Shown: positions 19,083 through 29,021, counted from the first letter of the stretch. The stretch: 63,311 nt of DNA from an uncultured Bacteroidales bacterium (GCA_902792555.1 CADAZW010000001.1:1-63311), one strand, 5' to 3'. Numbers and translations: made by a program. The notes: generated by a model from the letters alone, not told the origin.

Positions 19083-19250
19083 AATCGCGTCGAAAGTGGT
19101 TGTTTCGGCGCGATTAGATTTCGTTTCGGCGCGATTAAATTTCGTCTTGACGCGATTATTTTCCGTCCCGACGCGATTAAATTTCGTCCCGACGCGGATA
19201 TTTTTAGTCTTGACGCGTATTTTTCTGTTCTCCTCGCGATAAGGATTTTC
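19083..19250. repeat. 21-bp CGCG-core array at convergent junction 1
   Basis: Tandem units at 19103, 19124, 19145, 19166, 19187 and 19208, five of exactly 21 bp and the last of 20 bp. Consensus TYYCGRCGCGATTARATTTCG. An inverted edge, AATCGCG at 19083-19089, faces CGCGATT of unit 1 at 19109-19115. It lies between the convergent HExxH gene and the minus-strand two-TM gene. Confidence 0.85.
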
Positions 19251-19268
19251 CTCCTCAGCTTACGCGAT

Positions 19269-20219
19269 TCAGTGGATGCTGAACAGTGTATGTTCCTCGC
19301 TAAGCTGCACGCCATAGAGCTGCTGAATCAGGGGGAGGAGCAGACAGCCGTTGGGCATGGCGCTGACATTGACGTGCGTCTCCTTGAGATTAAAGGTCTT
19401 CTGCAGCAGGTTGCGCTTCTGGGTGGCGTCGCGCAGGGCGAGTGTCTCATCCACGTTAAACCAGCTGACGACTATATTGTTGCGCGCAATGAAGCGGTCG
19501 TCATAATAGATACCCTCTCCAGTAAGGCGGAGCAGCTTGCTCTTCTTCAGAGGGAATACCACCTCGTTGACGGTCTCCACCTGCTGCACCATGAGCGGCA
19601 CGCAGATAGATTCCCACTGGCGTTCAACGGCCTTGACGGCATACCAAATCCAGGTGAAATGCCCGGCCTTGTCAGACTCGTTGTAGTAATGGCCGGTCAG
19701 TTTGAGCAGGGTGTTGCCCGTTGCATCGAGCAGCTCAAGGGTGCGCAAGGTGCGCTTGTAGTCGTTGGCTTTCTCGTTGTCTCCATTGTCAGCGCGGTAC
19801 CGGCGCTCCTTCCTGCTCACCACGCTGTTAACCTGCTCCCAATAGACGGTGCGGAACTTGGTGACGGCTCCCGAGGAGCGGCCATAGCGCTCCCACTGCA
19901 CGCCCTCGCGGCAGACAAAGATGCGCTGGCAGCGCCGTGAGGAGCTGAGGAGGATGAAATAGACGATTATCTCGCCCAGCACTACGGCGGCAGCTATCAG
20001 CATGTCGGTGGCGGTGAAGCCCTGCCCCTGAGGGGGATTGCAGAGCAGGTAGATGCCGCCGCCCACGGTGAGCAGCACCACGAGGCCCCAGGCGATGAGG
20101 CAGCCGCGCGAGCGGTCGGCCCTATTGTCGTAGGCCTCTATCACCTCGCCCAGATGAGTGTCGGCCAACAGGGGCGACGGCTCGGCAAGGGTGTATTTGC
20201 TATGGTTGGACGATGCCAT
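19269..20219 (-). CDS. hypothetical two-TM membrane protein
   Basis: 316 residues. Residues about 40-62 and 69-93 are hydrophobic and form a probable hairpin of two transmembrane helices; a long soluble C-terminal part follows, rich in beta-strand pattern, beginning with CREGVQWERYG and RTVYWEQVNSV, like PH-like domains of bacterial membrane proteins. The second half has a similar arrangement (LTGEGIYYDDRFI, then VVSWFNVDE), suggesting a duplicated domain. I do not recognise a named family. The start is 12 nt after the stop of the dockerin-type gene, so the two are probably co-transcribed. Confidence 0.7.
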   Translation of the reverse strand: MASSNHSKYTLAEPSPLLADTHLGEVIEAYDNRADRSRGCLIAWGLVVLLTVGGGIYLLCNPPQGQGFTATDMLIAAAVVLGEIIVYFILLSSSRRCQRIFVCREGVQWERYGRSSGAVTKFRTVYWEQVNSVVSRKERRYRADNGDNEKANDYKRTLRTLELLDATGNTLLKLTGHYYNESDKAGHFTWIWYAVKAVERQWESICVPLMVQQVETVNEVVFPLKKSKLLRLTGEGIYYDDRFIARNNIVVSWFNVDETLALRDATQKRNLLQKTFNLKETHVNVSAMPNGCLLLPLIQQLYGVQLSEEHTLFSIH

Positions 20220-20231
20220 GCTTCCTCCTTT

Positions 20232-21497
20232 TTACCTCCCCACCCAGACGGGACGCACGGAGCAGCCGAAGTAGCGCTCCTTGAAGGCGGGCTTATACAT
20301 ATTGGTGAAGCCGTCCCAATGGAAGGCGTAGGCTGCGGCGTTGTCGGTGGGATAGAGATTGGCCGTCCAGTAGTAGCCATTGGCGTGGCCGGGGGTGACG
20401 GAGCGGATATTCTCTATGTAGCGGTCGCCGGCGCAGGGCATGAAGATTTTGTTGCCGTTGATATTGGAGATGAACCATACTCCCTCGCAGCCCTCCACTG
20501 TCTCGCGCTTGGTGGTGCAGTTGTCGATGAGCTCCTCGGCCTCGGCCTTGCTGGGCATGCGCCAGTCAGGTCCCCACTGCACGGTGGCTATGTCCACGCG
20601 GGTGTGGCCGATGTAGGTGGTGTCGGGGCGCGACATAGGATAGTAGCGGTTGTTCGACTCGGTGTGGTAGCCCGTGGCATCGCCCCACCCATAGAGGCCG
20701 CCAAGGTCATAGGGAGTGGCAGCGCCCACGTTGCGAGTGGCCCACTTGAGGCCGGAGGGCAGGCCGAGGTCCACCCACTCATAGTTGCCGTACTGCGGAC
20801 TGATGATTGTGCCGGGGTCAACCTGCTCACCGCCGCCCATCTCGGGGTCGGGGGTGTAGGCCTCGTCGTTGTCGGCCCAGAAGTCACTCATCTGCAGGTT
20901 TTCATTGTCGCTGTCGTAGTCGCGAGCATTGGTGCCGGCCTGGCACATGGCATTCATGGCATTGTCCACATAGTCGCCCTCGATGGCGGGAGTCTGCGGA
21001 TTGATATTCAGCACCGGCAGTACGGCGGTGGTGCCGTCGTCATAGGTAACCACGTAGCTCATGTCGGCCACGAAGCCGATGTTGTAGGTCTGCTCCTTGT
21101 CATAGTCGGAGCGCGAGTCGTAGTTGAGGGTGAAGCCTATGTCGGTATTGTCAGTGGCAGAGGTGGCCATGGGGTAAGCCACGCCGTAGGGCCGGCTGGC
21201 GGCGCTGAAGTCCTTGCTCCACACGGGGCCGGTGATTTTCTCCTTCACCACCTGGTTCTTATCATCAATGTAGGAGATGGTCAAGTCGGCCACCTTGAGC
21301 ATATCGTCGCTGAAGGAGACAGAGTACTTCTTCTCGACGCCGGTAACGATTTTCTTGTCGCCGTTGATGATGATGTTGTAAATCTCCACTACGTCGGCAC
21401 TGTTGACGCTGTTGTCATTGTTAACATCGCCGCGCTTAACCTGTGCGCTCGCGGCTGCACATGCCATAATCATGGCAATCAAAAGAATCCTTTTCAT
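20232..21497 (-). CDS. secreted protein with N-terminal dockerin-like repeat and C-terminal FGE/C-type-lectin-like domain
   Basis: 421 residues from the ATG at 21497; the longer open frame would extend through the promoter. A signal peptide (MKRILLIAMIMACAAASA) is followed directly by a calcium-loop dockerin type I half (GDVNNDNSVNSADVVEIYN), a middle beta-domain, and from about residue 245 a domain of the 'Fibrobacter succinogenes major paralogous' type: WVDLGLPSGLKWATRNVG, WGPDWRMPSKAEAEEL, GYYWTANL and a final FGCSVRPVW. Dockerin repeats normally sit at the C-terminus, so the N-terminal place is unusual. Probable surface or periplasmic binding protein; no enzymatic residues identified. Confidence 0.78.
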   Translation of the reverse strand: MKRILLIAMIMACAAASAQVKRGDVNNDNSVNSADVVEIYNIIINGDKKIVTGVEKKYSVSFSDDMLKVADLTISYIDDKNQVVKEKITGPVWSKDFSAASRPYGVAYPMATSATDNTDIGFTLNYDSRSDYDKEQTYNIGFVADMSYVVTYDDGTTAVLPVLNINPQTPAIEGDYVDNAMNAMCQAGTNARDYDSDNENLQMSDFWADNDEAYTPDPEMGGGEQVDPGTIISPQYGNYEWVDLGLPSGLKWATRNVGAATPYDLGGLYGWGDATGYHTESNNRYYPMSRPDTTYIGHTRVDIATVQWGPDWRMPSKAEAEELIDNCTTKRETVEGCEGVWFISNINGNKIFMPCAGDRYIENIRSVTPGHANGYYWTANLYPTDNAAAYAFHWDGFTNMYKPAFKERYFGCSVRPVWVGR

Positions 21498-21532
21498 ATC
21501 GTTGGTTTTTAACTTATTTCTTAAAATCTCTA

Positions 21533-21540
21533 CAAAGATA
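21533..21540 (-). promoter_or_regulatory. -7 promoter box of the dockerin-type gene
   Basis: Minus-strand TATCTTTG, 35 nt before the ATG at 21497. Its place excludes the longer upstream start of the open frame. Confidence 0.7.
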
Positions 21541-21592
21541 AAAACTATTTTTGAAACAGCCGCACTATTGTTTTGAAAAATAGGTAAAACAC

Positions 21593-21655
21593 GAAAAAAG
21601 ATACGCTTCACTCCTGCATGGAATACCATTCCTCAGCATCAGGAGCGAAGCGTAT
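21593..21655 (-). terminator. rho-independent terminator of pepD
   Basis: Stem arms at 21640-21655 and 21601-21616 pair over 16 bp with one mismatch; on the minus strand the hairpin is followed by CTTTTTTC. The loop contains a second small hairpin (GGAAT/ATTCC). It separates pepD from the next promoter. Confidence 0.85.
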
Positions 21656-21683
21656 CGGTGAGAATATTACTCTGCTTATCTGC

Positions 21684-23129
21684 CTAAATCTGCTCCAGCA
21701 GCTTGACTACGAAGTTGTAGTACTTGGCCACGGAGGGGATGTTGCAGCGCTCGTTGGGCGTGTGGGGCGAGCGCAGGGTGGGCCCGAAGCTCACGGCGTC
21801 CATATTGGGATAGACGGTCTTGATGACTCCGCACTCCAGGCCGGCGTGTACCACGGTAATCTTGCAGTCCTCGCCGTTAACCTCCTTGTAAACACGCTCG
21901 ATGGTCTTGACCACGGGCGAGTTGACATCGGGCTGCCATGCGGGGTAACGGCCGCTGTAGCTGACGGTGAACCCGCCGAGCTCAAGGGCTGCAGTGGCTG
22001 AGGAGGCGAGCTCGTCGAGCTTGCTGTCCATGGAGCTGCGCACCAGCACATCGGCCTCGGCCTTGCCGTCGGCCACCTTGACGATGCCAAGGTTGCAGGA
22101 GGTCTCAACGATGTCGGGAATGGAAGGAGTCATGCGATAGACTCCGGCATGCACGGCGAGCACACTGTTTACTATGGCCTTGGCCACGGCGGCGGGCACG
22201 GCCTGGGCAGGAGTTTCCACTACCTCAGCGGTGATAGTGATGGCCTCCTCAATACCGGCATACTCATTATTATATATGTCCTGCCACTTGGCAGCCACAG
22301 CGGTGAGGCCCTCGGCGCACTTGGAGCAGCCCACCACGAAGACGATATTGCCGAACGAGGGGATGGCATTGCGCATATTGCCGCCCTCCCATGAGGCGAT
22401 GGCAGCGCCGTTGGCCAGGGCCTCCTTGGCGATGTTAGCCAGCAGCTTGTTGGCATTGGCGCGGCCCTCATTGATTTCGAGGCCCGAATGGCCGCCCTTG
22501 AGGCCGCTGATGCTGACCTTGACGGCCACCTTGCCGGCTGCCACGGCCTCGGGGGTGTAGTCCTGAGTGGCCACCACGTCCATGCCGCCGGCGGAGCCGA
22601 TAACAAACTCGCCCTCGGTCTCATTGTCGAGGTTGAGCAGGATATCGCCCTTCAGGGTGCCTGCCTTGAGATTGTTGACACCATACATGCAGGTCTCCTC
22701 GTCAACGGTGAAGATGGCCTCCAGCGGGCCGTGCTTGAGGGTCTTGTCCTCAAAGATGGCCATGGCGGTGGCTACGCCCATGCCGTCGTCGGAGCCGAGG
22801 GTGGTGCCCTTAGCCTTCACCCAGTCGCCGTCGATGTATGTCTCGATAGGGTCGGTAAGGAAGTCGTGGGTGGAGTCCTGTGTCTTCTGGGGCACCATGT
22901 CCATGTGGCCCTCCATGGTAACCATGGGGCGGTCCTCCATGCCGGGGGTGGCTGGCACACGCACGATGATGTTGCCGGCATTGTCCTTAAAGGACTCAAA
23001 GCCGTGGCCCTCTGCCCACTGCAGGAGGAAGGCCTGAATCTTTTCCAGGTGTCCGCTGGGACGCGGCACCTGCGTCAGGGCGTGGAATGCTTTCCATATA
23101 CCCTGCGGCTGTAGTTCGGAAATGTTCAT
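21684..23129 (-). CDS. pepD: aminoacyl-histidine dipeptidase (M20C, PepD)
   Basis: 481 residues, typical for PepD. M20 metal and catalytic motifs: EGHMDMVPQ (His and Asp), LGSDDGMGVATA (bridging Asp), FTVDEETCMYG (general base Glu and ligand), LLNLDNETEG, and the C-terminal His in SPHTPNERC. The long inserted dimerisation (lid) domain in the middle fits M20C. Role: hydrolyses Xaa-His and other dipeptides in the cytoplasm. It has its own terminator downstream (21593-21655). Confidence 0.92.
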   Translation of the reverse strand: MNISELQPQGIWKAFHALTQVPRPSGHLEKIQAFLLQWAEGHGFESFKDNAGNIIVRVPATPGMEDRPMVTMEGHMDMVPQKTQDSTHDFLTDPIETYIDGDWVKAKGTTLGSDDGMGVATAMAIFEDKTLKHGPLEAIFTVDEETCMYGVNNLKAGTLKGDILLNLDNETEGEFVIGSAGGMDVVATQDYTPEAVAAGKVAVKVSISGLKGGHSGLEINEGRANANKLLANIAKEALANGAAIASWEGGNMRNAIPSFGNIVFVVGCSKCAEGLTAVAAKWQDIYNNEYAGIEEAITITAEVVETPAQAVPAAVAKAIVNSVLAVHAGVYRMTPSIPDIVETSCNLGIVKVADGKAEADVLVRSSMDSKLDELASSATAALELGGFTVSYSGRYPAWQPDVNSPVVKTIERVYKEVNGEDCKITVVHAGLECGVIKTVYPNMDAVSFGPTLRSPHTPNERCNIPSVAKYYNFVVKLLEQI

Positions 23130-23165
23130 GATAGAATTATTTTTAGCAGTTTAGTGGTTAAGAAG

Positions 23166-24194
23166 TTAAGCAGTTTGGCCTACAGCTGCGCCTCCATCTT
23201 CCTCCCTTCTCTTGGGGAGGGGCTTTATATGCTGCAAGACTATGAGAGCATAGACCCCCAGCACCACCAGGAGCATAGTCTGCACAGTGTGGACTATCAG
23301 GGCGAAGATGATGGCGCTGGTGGCACTGAGGCCGTAGAGCACCAGGATGGTCTTGACAGCAAAGTGCCATGGGCCGGCACCGTTGGGCGTAGGCACCAGC
23401 ACGGCAATGCCGCCGGTGCAGAACGACACGAGGCCCGCGGCCAGGCCGAGATGCTCGGTGAAGCCGAAGCAGTAGAAGGTGAGGTAGTAATGGAAGAAAT
23501 AGGCCGCCCAGATGCCTACGGAGTAGAAGAGGTAGAGCGGAATATTGCCCACATTGCGCAGCGACATGATGCCCTCGGCCATGTCGCACATAATGGCCTT
23601 GACCTTGCGCAGCACTCTCAGGCGACGCGCCAATACGATGAGCAGCACTACGATGCCCACCACGCAGAGCGCGCTGACCCAGATGCCGGTGGCGGTAAAC
23701 TTGGAGAGTGTGCCCTTCAGGCTCAGGCCTGTGAGGGCGAAGAAGTCGGTAAACATATCCCACTGCCAGATAATCACGGCGGCAAGCAGCACCGACATGA
23801 TGAGCATATCAACGGCACGCTCGGTGACCACGGTGCCCAGGGCCTTGGGGAAGCTGACGCCGTCCTTCCGCTTCAGTATGCCGCAACGCAGAAACTCGCC
23901 CACGCGAGGCACCACCAGGCTAGCAGCATAGCTGAGGAATATGGCGCAGATAGCCACATGACTCCTGCTGCGCTCGCCCATGGGGGTGAGCGTCTGCTGC
24001 CAGCGCAAGGCACGGAAGACCTGCGCCAGAATGCCGGGCACAAAGGAAAGGAGCATCCACTCCCATCGCATCTGGTGGAGCAGCACATCGCTTATCTGGC
24101 TGAAATCGAAGTTACGATACATCCAGTAGAGAATGCCGCCGCCCAGCAGGAAAGGCACGGCTATCTGCAGTGTTTTTACAATCAATTTCCTCAT
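23166..24194 (-). CDS. lysylphosphatidylglycerol synthase TM-region / UPF0104-type membrane protein
   Basis: 342 residues from the ATG at 24194. The open frame continues to 24224, but a -7 box at 24202-24209 lies inside that extension, so the shorter start is right. About eight transmembrane segments; conserved-looking pieces are RALRWQQ, VPRVGEFLRCGIL, TVVTERAVDML and PTPNGAGPWHFA, which match the flippase-like region of MprF and related stand-alone proteins. No lysyl-transferase domain is attached. Family role: lipid flipping or glycolipid biosynthesis; the actual lipid is unknown. The C-terminal tail is charged and low-complexity (KPLPKRREEDGG). Confidence 0.8.
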   Translation of the reverse strand: MRKLIVKTLQIAVPFLLGGGILYWMYRNFDFSQISDVLLHQMRWEWMLLSFVPGILAQVFRALRWQQTLTPMGERSRSHVAICAIFLSYAASLVVPRVGEFLRCGILKRKDGVSFPKALGTVVTERAVDMLIMSVLLAAVIIWQWDMFTDFFALTGLSLKGTLSKFTATGIWVSALCVVGIVVLLIVLARRLRVLRKVKAIMCDMAEGIMSLRNVGNIPLYLFYSVGIWAAYFFHYYLTFYCFGFTEHLGLAAGLVSFCTGGIAVLVPTPNGAGPWHFAVKTILVLYGLSATSAIIFALIVHTVQTMLLVVLGVYALIVLQHIKPLPKRREEDGGAAVGQTA

Positions 24195-24201
24195 CTCACT
24201 G

Positions 24202-24209
24202 CAAAGATA
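24202..24209 (-). promoter_or_regulatory. -7 promoter box giving a leaderless or near-leaderless mRNA
   Basis: Minus-strand TATCTTTG with only 7 nt between it and the ATG at 24194. Transcription would begin at or next to the start codon. Confidence 0.65.
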
Positions 24210-24272
24210 AAAATAATTTGGCAATCCTTTGGCAGGATTTACCTTTTTTATAATAAGTGGAGTCTTTTTTCA

Positions 24273-25730
24273 CTAATTATCTGCAATCTGCGCCTCGGGC
24301 CAGTTGACAAGATACAGGCGGTCGGTAGTGCGGGTGAAGGCAGTGTAGAGCCACCGCAGGTAGGACACATCGGCGCCGTCGGGCGGCAGCCAACCCTGGT
24401 CAACATAGACATTGCTCCACTGGCCACCCTGTGCCTTGTGGCAGGTGACAGCGTAGGCATACTTGATCTGGAGGGCATTGTAGTTGGGGTCAAGACGCAG
24501 CTTGCGCATTCGCTCTGCCTTGGAGCGTATCTCGGCATAGTCCTCCATCACACCCTGATAGAGGCGGTCGCTCTGCTCGCGGGTGAGGGCCGGAGTCTCG
24601 GAGGTAAGTGCATCCAGCAGCACACGGACCTCCACCTCCAGGTCGTCGTAGTCGGGAAACTGCAGGGTGACATCGGCAAAGTGGAGGTCATAGAAATCGT
24701 AGTAGCTGCCTATGCGGCGCACCACGCCGATGTCGCCGTTGGCCAGGAAATTGGTGGGCAGCTTGCTGCTGTCGCCGTCGCTCTTCATCTCGGCGGCCAT
24801 CTGCTCCAGCCAGTAATAATTGTTGCGCACCACCATCACCACATCGCCCACGGCAAGCCCCTCCTCGCGGCCGAAGATGGCATTGCGTATGCCAAGGTTG
24901 TACTCCACGGCACGCTTGTTGGACCGCGTGATGACCACCACCTGCTCCTGGCCGTAGCGCCCATAGTCGGCATCGAGGCTCTCCACCATGTCGGCGCCGG
25001 AGATGCGGGCTATATCGGCAAAGCCGCTGAAGCGTATCTTGGGCAGCATATAGCCGCTGACAGTGAGCATCTTGCGCATCCCGGTGGCATTCCATAGCAC
25101 ACCGCTCTCCGCAGCCTGTCGCATGACGGTGGACAGCTGATAGCCCTCTACGTTGAGGCCCATACTGCGCAGCACATCAACCCTCAGGGCGGGGCTATCC
25201 TCCTCGCCCACGGGCGGCAGCTGGGCATTATCGCCCACGAGCACCATGCTGCATCCCGCCGAACTATAGACGTAGGCCACGAGGTCGTCAAGCAGACTGC
25301 CCGTGCCGAAGGTGGCCTGCAGGCTGCCCTCGTTGGCAATCATCGAAGCCTCGTCAACGATGAAGACGGCATCCTTGTGCTTATTGAACCCCAGGGCGAA
25401 GTGGGCATCCAGGTCACCGGCCTTGTCCTGGCGGTAAATCTCCTTATGGATAGTGTAGGCGGGATAGCCGGCATGCTGGGAGAGCACCTTGGCGGCGCGC
25501 CCCGTGGGAGCCAGCAGCACCACCTCGCGCCCCAGGTCGTGGAGCACCCTGACGATGGCCGACACCATGAAAGTCTTGCCCGTGCCGGCAAAGCCGCGCA
25601 GCATATAGGCCTGACGCTCGCCCCCATGAAAGAGGAAAGTGCCAATGCGGCGCACCACGTCCTGCTGCACCTCAGTAAGCTCAAACGGAAGCTTACGCTG
25701 TACGAGAGAAAGAAACTTATCGCTTATCAT
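24273..25730 (-). CDS. RecD-like ATP-dependent DNA helicase (superfamily 1B)
   Basis: 485 residues. Walker A GFAGTGKT near residues 44-51, Walker B FIVDEASM, motif III VGDNAQLPPVG, and a C-terminal UvrD_C_2/RecD motif KYAYAVTCHKAQGGQWSNVYVD followed by YTAFTRTTDRLYLV. This is the short form found as a stand-alone helicase in Bacteroidetes, without RecB or RecC. Inferred role: 5'-3' unwinding in DNA repair. Its start overlaps the end of the upstream membrane-protein gene by 14 nt, so the two are probably translationally coupled. Confidence 0.85.
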   Translation of the reverse strand: MISDKFLSLVQRKLPFELTEVQQDVVRRIGTFLFHGGERQAYMLRGFAGTGKTFMVSAIVRVLHDLGREVVLLAPTGRAAKVLSQHAGYPAYTIHKEIYRQDKAGDLDAHFALGFNKHKDAVFIVDEASMIANEGSLQATFGTGSLLDDLVAYVYSSAGCSMVLVGDNAQLPPVGEEDSPALRVDVLRSMGLNVEGYQLSTVMRQAAESGVLWNATGMRKMLTVSGYMLPKIRFSGFADIARISGADMVESLDADYGRYGQEQVVVITRSNKRAVEYNLGIRNAIFGREEGLAVGDVVMVVRNNYYWLEQMAAEMKSDGDSSKLPTNFLANGDIGVVRRIGSYYDFYDLHFADVTLQFPDYDDLEVEVRVLLDALTSETPALTREQSDRLYQGVMEDYAEIRSKAERMRKLRLDPNYNALQIKYAYAVTCHKAQGGQWSNVYVDQGWLPPDGADVSYLRWLYTAFTRTTDRLYLVNWPEAQIADN

Positions 25731-26118
25731 CGGGTTTCTGCACTAAGCCGTAGAAATAAAGCATCAGCGCAAGGCACCCAGCCACGAAGAGCGCGGCCAG
25801 AGCCCACCATTGAAAGGCAGTGACGGGCGAGGGCAATGTCAGCAGCCTCACCAGCGCATAGCCTGCCGAGACGATGACAGAAACAGGCACCACCCTGCCC
25901 CACGAGTAATATGCCGACTTGGCATGGCCGAAGAGGGTCTTCTTCCTAAGATAAGCCACAAGGAAGAATACCGCCTCCAGCATCAGGGCAAGCAGAGCGT
26001 AGCGCAGAGCCACATGCCCCACGTTGGGCCACATCAGCCCGGGCATCATAAGCACCTCGCCCCACTCAAGAAAGAATGCCAGCAAGAGGGCAAAATATAA
26101 GTCGTTTTTACTGAACAT
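25717..26118 (-). CDS. small integral membrane protein, unknown function
   Basis: 133 residues with four hydrophobic segments (about 7-30, 38-58, 75-93 and 104-126). An acidic residue pair in the first segment (FFLEWGEVL) and a basic loop (YLRKKTLFGHAKSAYY) between segments 2 and 3 are visible. I recognise no family. Its stop lies within the first codons of the helicase gene, which it overlaps by 14 nt; this links expression but not necessarily function. Confidence 0.65.
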   Translation of the reverse strand: MFSKNDLYFALLLAFFLEWGEVLMMPGLMWPNVGHVALRYALLALMLEAVFFLVAYLRKKTLFGHAKSAYYSWGRVVPVSVIVSAGYALVRLLTLPSPVTAFQWWALAALFVAGCLALMLYFYGLVQKPDDKR

Positions 26119-26134
26119 CAGCAGAAACCGTTAT

Positions 26135-26300
26135 AATTTACAATTTCACAAATTACAATTTACAAGTTATTTTTAATTTACAATTTAGTAAGCCCTGGGA
26201 CGGAAATTCGTGAAATTCGTAGTTTTCTCTTAAACATGAATCATCACAAATAATCCGTTAATTATCATAGTAATTCGTGAAATTCGTGAAATTCGTAGTT
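26135..26300 (+). repeat. dispersed element A, copy 2 (truncated)
   Basis: Matches copy 1 from the ACAATTTCACAAATT landmark to the GAAATTCGT block and then breaks off before the TTTCTGATAATTTC part, where a 7-bp repeat array begins. Lies between two minus-strand genes, alaS and the small membrane protein. Confidence 0.78.
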
Positions 26301-26343
26301 CAACTGTCAACTATCAACTGTCAACTATCAACTGTCAACTGTC
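26300..26343. repeat. 7-bp tandem repeat AACTGTC/AACTATC
   Basis: About six heptamers alternating AACTGTC and AACTATC, directly after the alaS stop and joined to the broken end of element A copy 2. Confidence 0.75.
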
Positions 26344-28968
26344 TTACAGTCCAGCCAGCTCCACCACCTTGTCAACGGCAGCGTCGATGCCGGTGGTATC
26401 CTTGCCGCCGGCAGTGGCGAAATGGGGAGCACCACCGCCGCCGCCCTTGATGAGCTTGGCAGCCTCCCTCACCAGATTGCCGGCATGCAGGCCCTTGTCG
26501 GCCACGAGGTCCTTGCTGATCATGACGGTTATGAGGGGTTTGTCGTCGCTCTTGCTGCCATAGACGCAGAAAGTCTTCTCCGGCAGCACGTTAGCCACCT
26601 GGAAGGCGAGGTCCTTGACCGTGTTGGCCGGTATGTCGGTGATAAACACGTGCTTAACCACCTTGATGCCCTCGGCGTTGACCTCAGCAGCCTCGATTAT
26701 CTCGTCGCGCACCTTCATCAAGCGCTCCTTCTGAGCCTCCTCCATCTGCTTGCGGAGCTCGGCATTCTCGGCGATGGTCTTCTGAATGGCGGCCTTGATG
26801 TCCTTCTGACCCAGTATGTCACGCAGGGTGAAGAGGATTTCCTCCATCTGGTACAGGCTCTCCTCGGCGACCTCGCCGGTGATGGCCTCGATGCGGCGCA
26901 CTCCGGCAGCCACGCTGCTCTCCGACACGATGCGCACGAAGCCTATCTGGCCAGTGGCCTTCACGTGGCAGCCGCCGCAGAACTCAATGCTGTTGCCGAA
27001 CTGCACCACGCGCACCCTGTCGCCGTACTTCTCGCCAAACAGGGCCATGGCGCCCAGCTTCTTGGCCTCCTCCAGGGGCATGTCGCGGTGATCCTGGATG
27101 GGCAGGTTCTGACGGATGCGGGCATTGACAATGCGCTCCACCTTGCGCAGCTCCTCGTGGGTAACCTTCTGGAAGTGACTGAAGTCAAAGCGCAGCCCCT
27201 CGGGGGTTACCAGCGAGCCCTTCTGCTCCACGTGGGTGCCCAGCACCTCGCGCAAGGCCTGGTCTATCAGGTGGGTGGCTGAATGGTTGGCCTCGCTGGC
27301 GCGGCGGCGCTCCACGTCAACCTTAGCCATAAACTGGGCCTCGGGATGCTCGGGCATCTTGACTGTGAGGTGGATGGGCAGGTTGTTCTCGCGCTTGACG
27401 TCGAAGATCTTCACCTCCTCGCTTTCGCTCACCAGCACGCCGCTGTCGCCCACCTGGCCGCCCATCTCGGCATAGAAGGGCGTATGGTCGAGCACCAGCT
27501 CATAATAGACCTTATTCTTCTGCTCAATGCGGCGATACTTCAGTATGCGACAGGCATGCTCCGTCTCGTCGAGGTAGTGGGTCTGCGTCTCACCCTGAGC
27601 CAGCACCACCCAGTCGGAGGCATCGATGGCAGCGGCATTGCGGGCGCGCTCCTTCTGCTTCTGCATCTCCTGGTCGAAGGCCTTGGTGTCAACGCTCAGC
27701 CCCTGCTCATGGCAGATGAGCTCCGTCAGGTCGAGGGGGAAGCCGAAAGTGTCAAACAGCGTGAAGGCCTGCACGCCGTCGATGACCGTCCTGCCCTGCT
27801 CCTTGGTCTCGCGTATCACTCCATCCAGCAGGTTGATTCCCGTGGCCAGGGTGCGCAGGAAAGCCTCTTCCTCCTCCTTCATAACCTTGGAGATGAGCAC
27901 CTTCTGGCCCTCCAGCTCGGGATAGGCCTCGCCCATCTCGCTGATGAGCGTGGGCAGCAGCTTATACATAAACGCCTCTTGCTGGCCGAGGAACGTATAG
28001 CCGTACCTCACGGCGCGCCTGAGGATGCGCCTTATCACATAGCCGGCCTTGGCATTGCCCGGCAGCTGGCCGTCGGCAATGGAGAAGGCTATAGCCCTCA
28101 CGTGGTCGGCAATCACGCGCATGGCCACGTCCTTCTTCTCGTCCTTGCCATACTCGGCACCGCTCAGGGTGCTGATGGCCTTGATGAGGGGCTGGAAGAC
28201 ATCGGTGTCGTAGTTGCTCTTCTTGCCCTGCAGGGCCATGCACAGGCGCTCAAAGCCCATGCCGGTGTCGATAACCTTGGCAGGCAGAGGCTCCAGCGAG
28301 CGGTCAGCCTTGCGGTTGTACTGCATAAACACGAGGTTCCATATCTCGATAACCTGCGGATTGTCCTTGTTGACCAGCTCGGCGCCGGGCACCTTGGCCT
28401 TCTCCTCGTCAGGGCGCAGGTCGATATGAATCTCCGAGCAGGGGCCACAGGGACCTATGTCGCCCATCTCCCAGAAGTTGTCGTGCTTGTTGCCGTTGAT
28501 GATATGGTCCTTGGGCAGATACTGCTCCCAGTAGCCGGCAGCCTCGTCGTCGCGCTCCAGACCCTCGTCGGGCGCACCCTCAAACACCGTGGCATAGAGT
28601 ATGCTCCTGTCAATCTTGAGCACGTCAACCAAGTATTCCCATGCCCAGGCGATAGCCTCCTTCTTGAAGTAGTCGCCGAAGCTCCAGTTGCCCAGCATCT
28701 CAAACATCGTGTGGTGATAGGTATCGTGGCCCACCTCCTCCAGGTCGTTATGCTTGCCGCTCACGCGCAGGCACTTCTGAGAGTCGGTCACGCGGCGGCT
28801 CTTGGGCTCGGCGTTGCCCAGGATGATATCCTTAAACTGGTTCATGCCCGCGTTGGTGAACATCAGCGTCGGGTCGTCCTTTATAACCATAGGTGCGGAG
28901 GGCACTACCAGATGGCCGCGCTCCTCGAAAAAGCTCTTAAACGAATTCCTGATTTCCTTAGCTGTCAT
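26344..28968 (-). CDS. alaS: alanine--tRNA ligase
   Basis: 874 residues from the ATG at 28968 ([10 protein letters not shown]); the open frame reaches 29091 but that extension runs through the promoter. Class II core with [10 protein letters not shown] and the tRNA-recognition domain up to about residue 460. The editing domain carries HSATHL and [13 protein letters not shown], with the zinc-binding His/Cys set. The C-terminal oligomerisation domain ends in [14 protein letters not shown]. Role: charges tRNA-Ala and clears Ser/Gly mischarged products. It has its own -7 box at 29002-29009. Confidence 0.97.
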   Translation of the reverse strand: MTAKEIRNSFKSFFEERGHLVVPSAPMVIKDDPTLMFTNAGMNQFKDIILGNAEPKSRRVTDSQKCLRVSGKHNDLEEVGHDTYHHTMFEMLGNWSFGDYFKKEAIAWAWEYLVDVLKIDRSILYATVFEGAPDEGLERDDEAAGYWEQYLPKDHIINGNKHDNFWEMGDIGPCGPCSEIHIDLRPDEEKAKVPGAELVNKDNPQVIEIWNLVFMQYNRKADRSLEPLPAKVIDTGMGFERLCMALQGKKSNYDTDVFQPLIKAISTLSGAEYGKDEKKDVAMRVIADHVRAIAFSIADGQLPGNAKAGYVIRRILRRAVRYGYTFLGQQEAFMYKLLPTLISEMGEAYPELEGQKVLISKVMKEEEEAFLRTLATGINLLDGVIRETKEQGRTVIDGVQAFTLFDTFGFPLDLTELICHEQGLSVDTKAFDQEMQKQKERARNAAAIDASDWVVLAQGETQTHYLDETEHACRILKYRRIEQKNKVYYELVLDHTPFYAEMGGQVGDSGVLVSESEEVKIFDVKRENNLPIHLTVKMPEHPEAQFMAKVDVERRRASEANHSATHLIDQALREVLGTHVEQKGSLVTPEGLRFDFSHFQKVTHEELRKVERIVNARIRQNLPIQDHRDMPLEEAKKLGAMALFGEKYGDRVRVVQFGNSIEFCGGCHVKATGQIGFVRIVSESSVAAGVRRIEAITGEVAEESLYQMEEILFTLRDILGQKDIKAAIQKTIAENAELRKQMEEAQKERLMKVRDEIIEAAEVNAEGIKVVKHVFITDIPANTVKDLAFQVANVLPEKTFCVYGSKSDDKPLITVMISKDLVADKGLHAGNLVREAAKLIKGGGGGAPHFATAGGKDTTGIDAAVDKVVELAGL

Positions 28969-29001
28969 AGTGTATTTTGCTTTTTTTATTTTATTTGGGC
29001 G

Positions 29002-29009
29002 CAAAATTA
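29002..29009 (-). promoter_or_regulatory. -7 promoter box of alaS
   Basis: Minus-strand TAATTTTG, 33 nt before the ATG at 28968. A plus-strand box begins only 13 nt away, making a compact divergent promoter. Confidence 0.6.
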
Positions 29010-29021
29010 CGAAGAAATAAT

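Noticed and set aside
19003..19242. Similar heptapeptide-repeat frame over array 1
   Set aside because: Same reason; it begins inside the HExxH gene in another frame.
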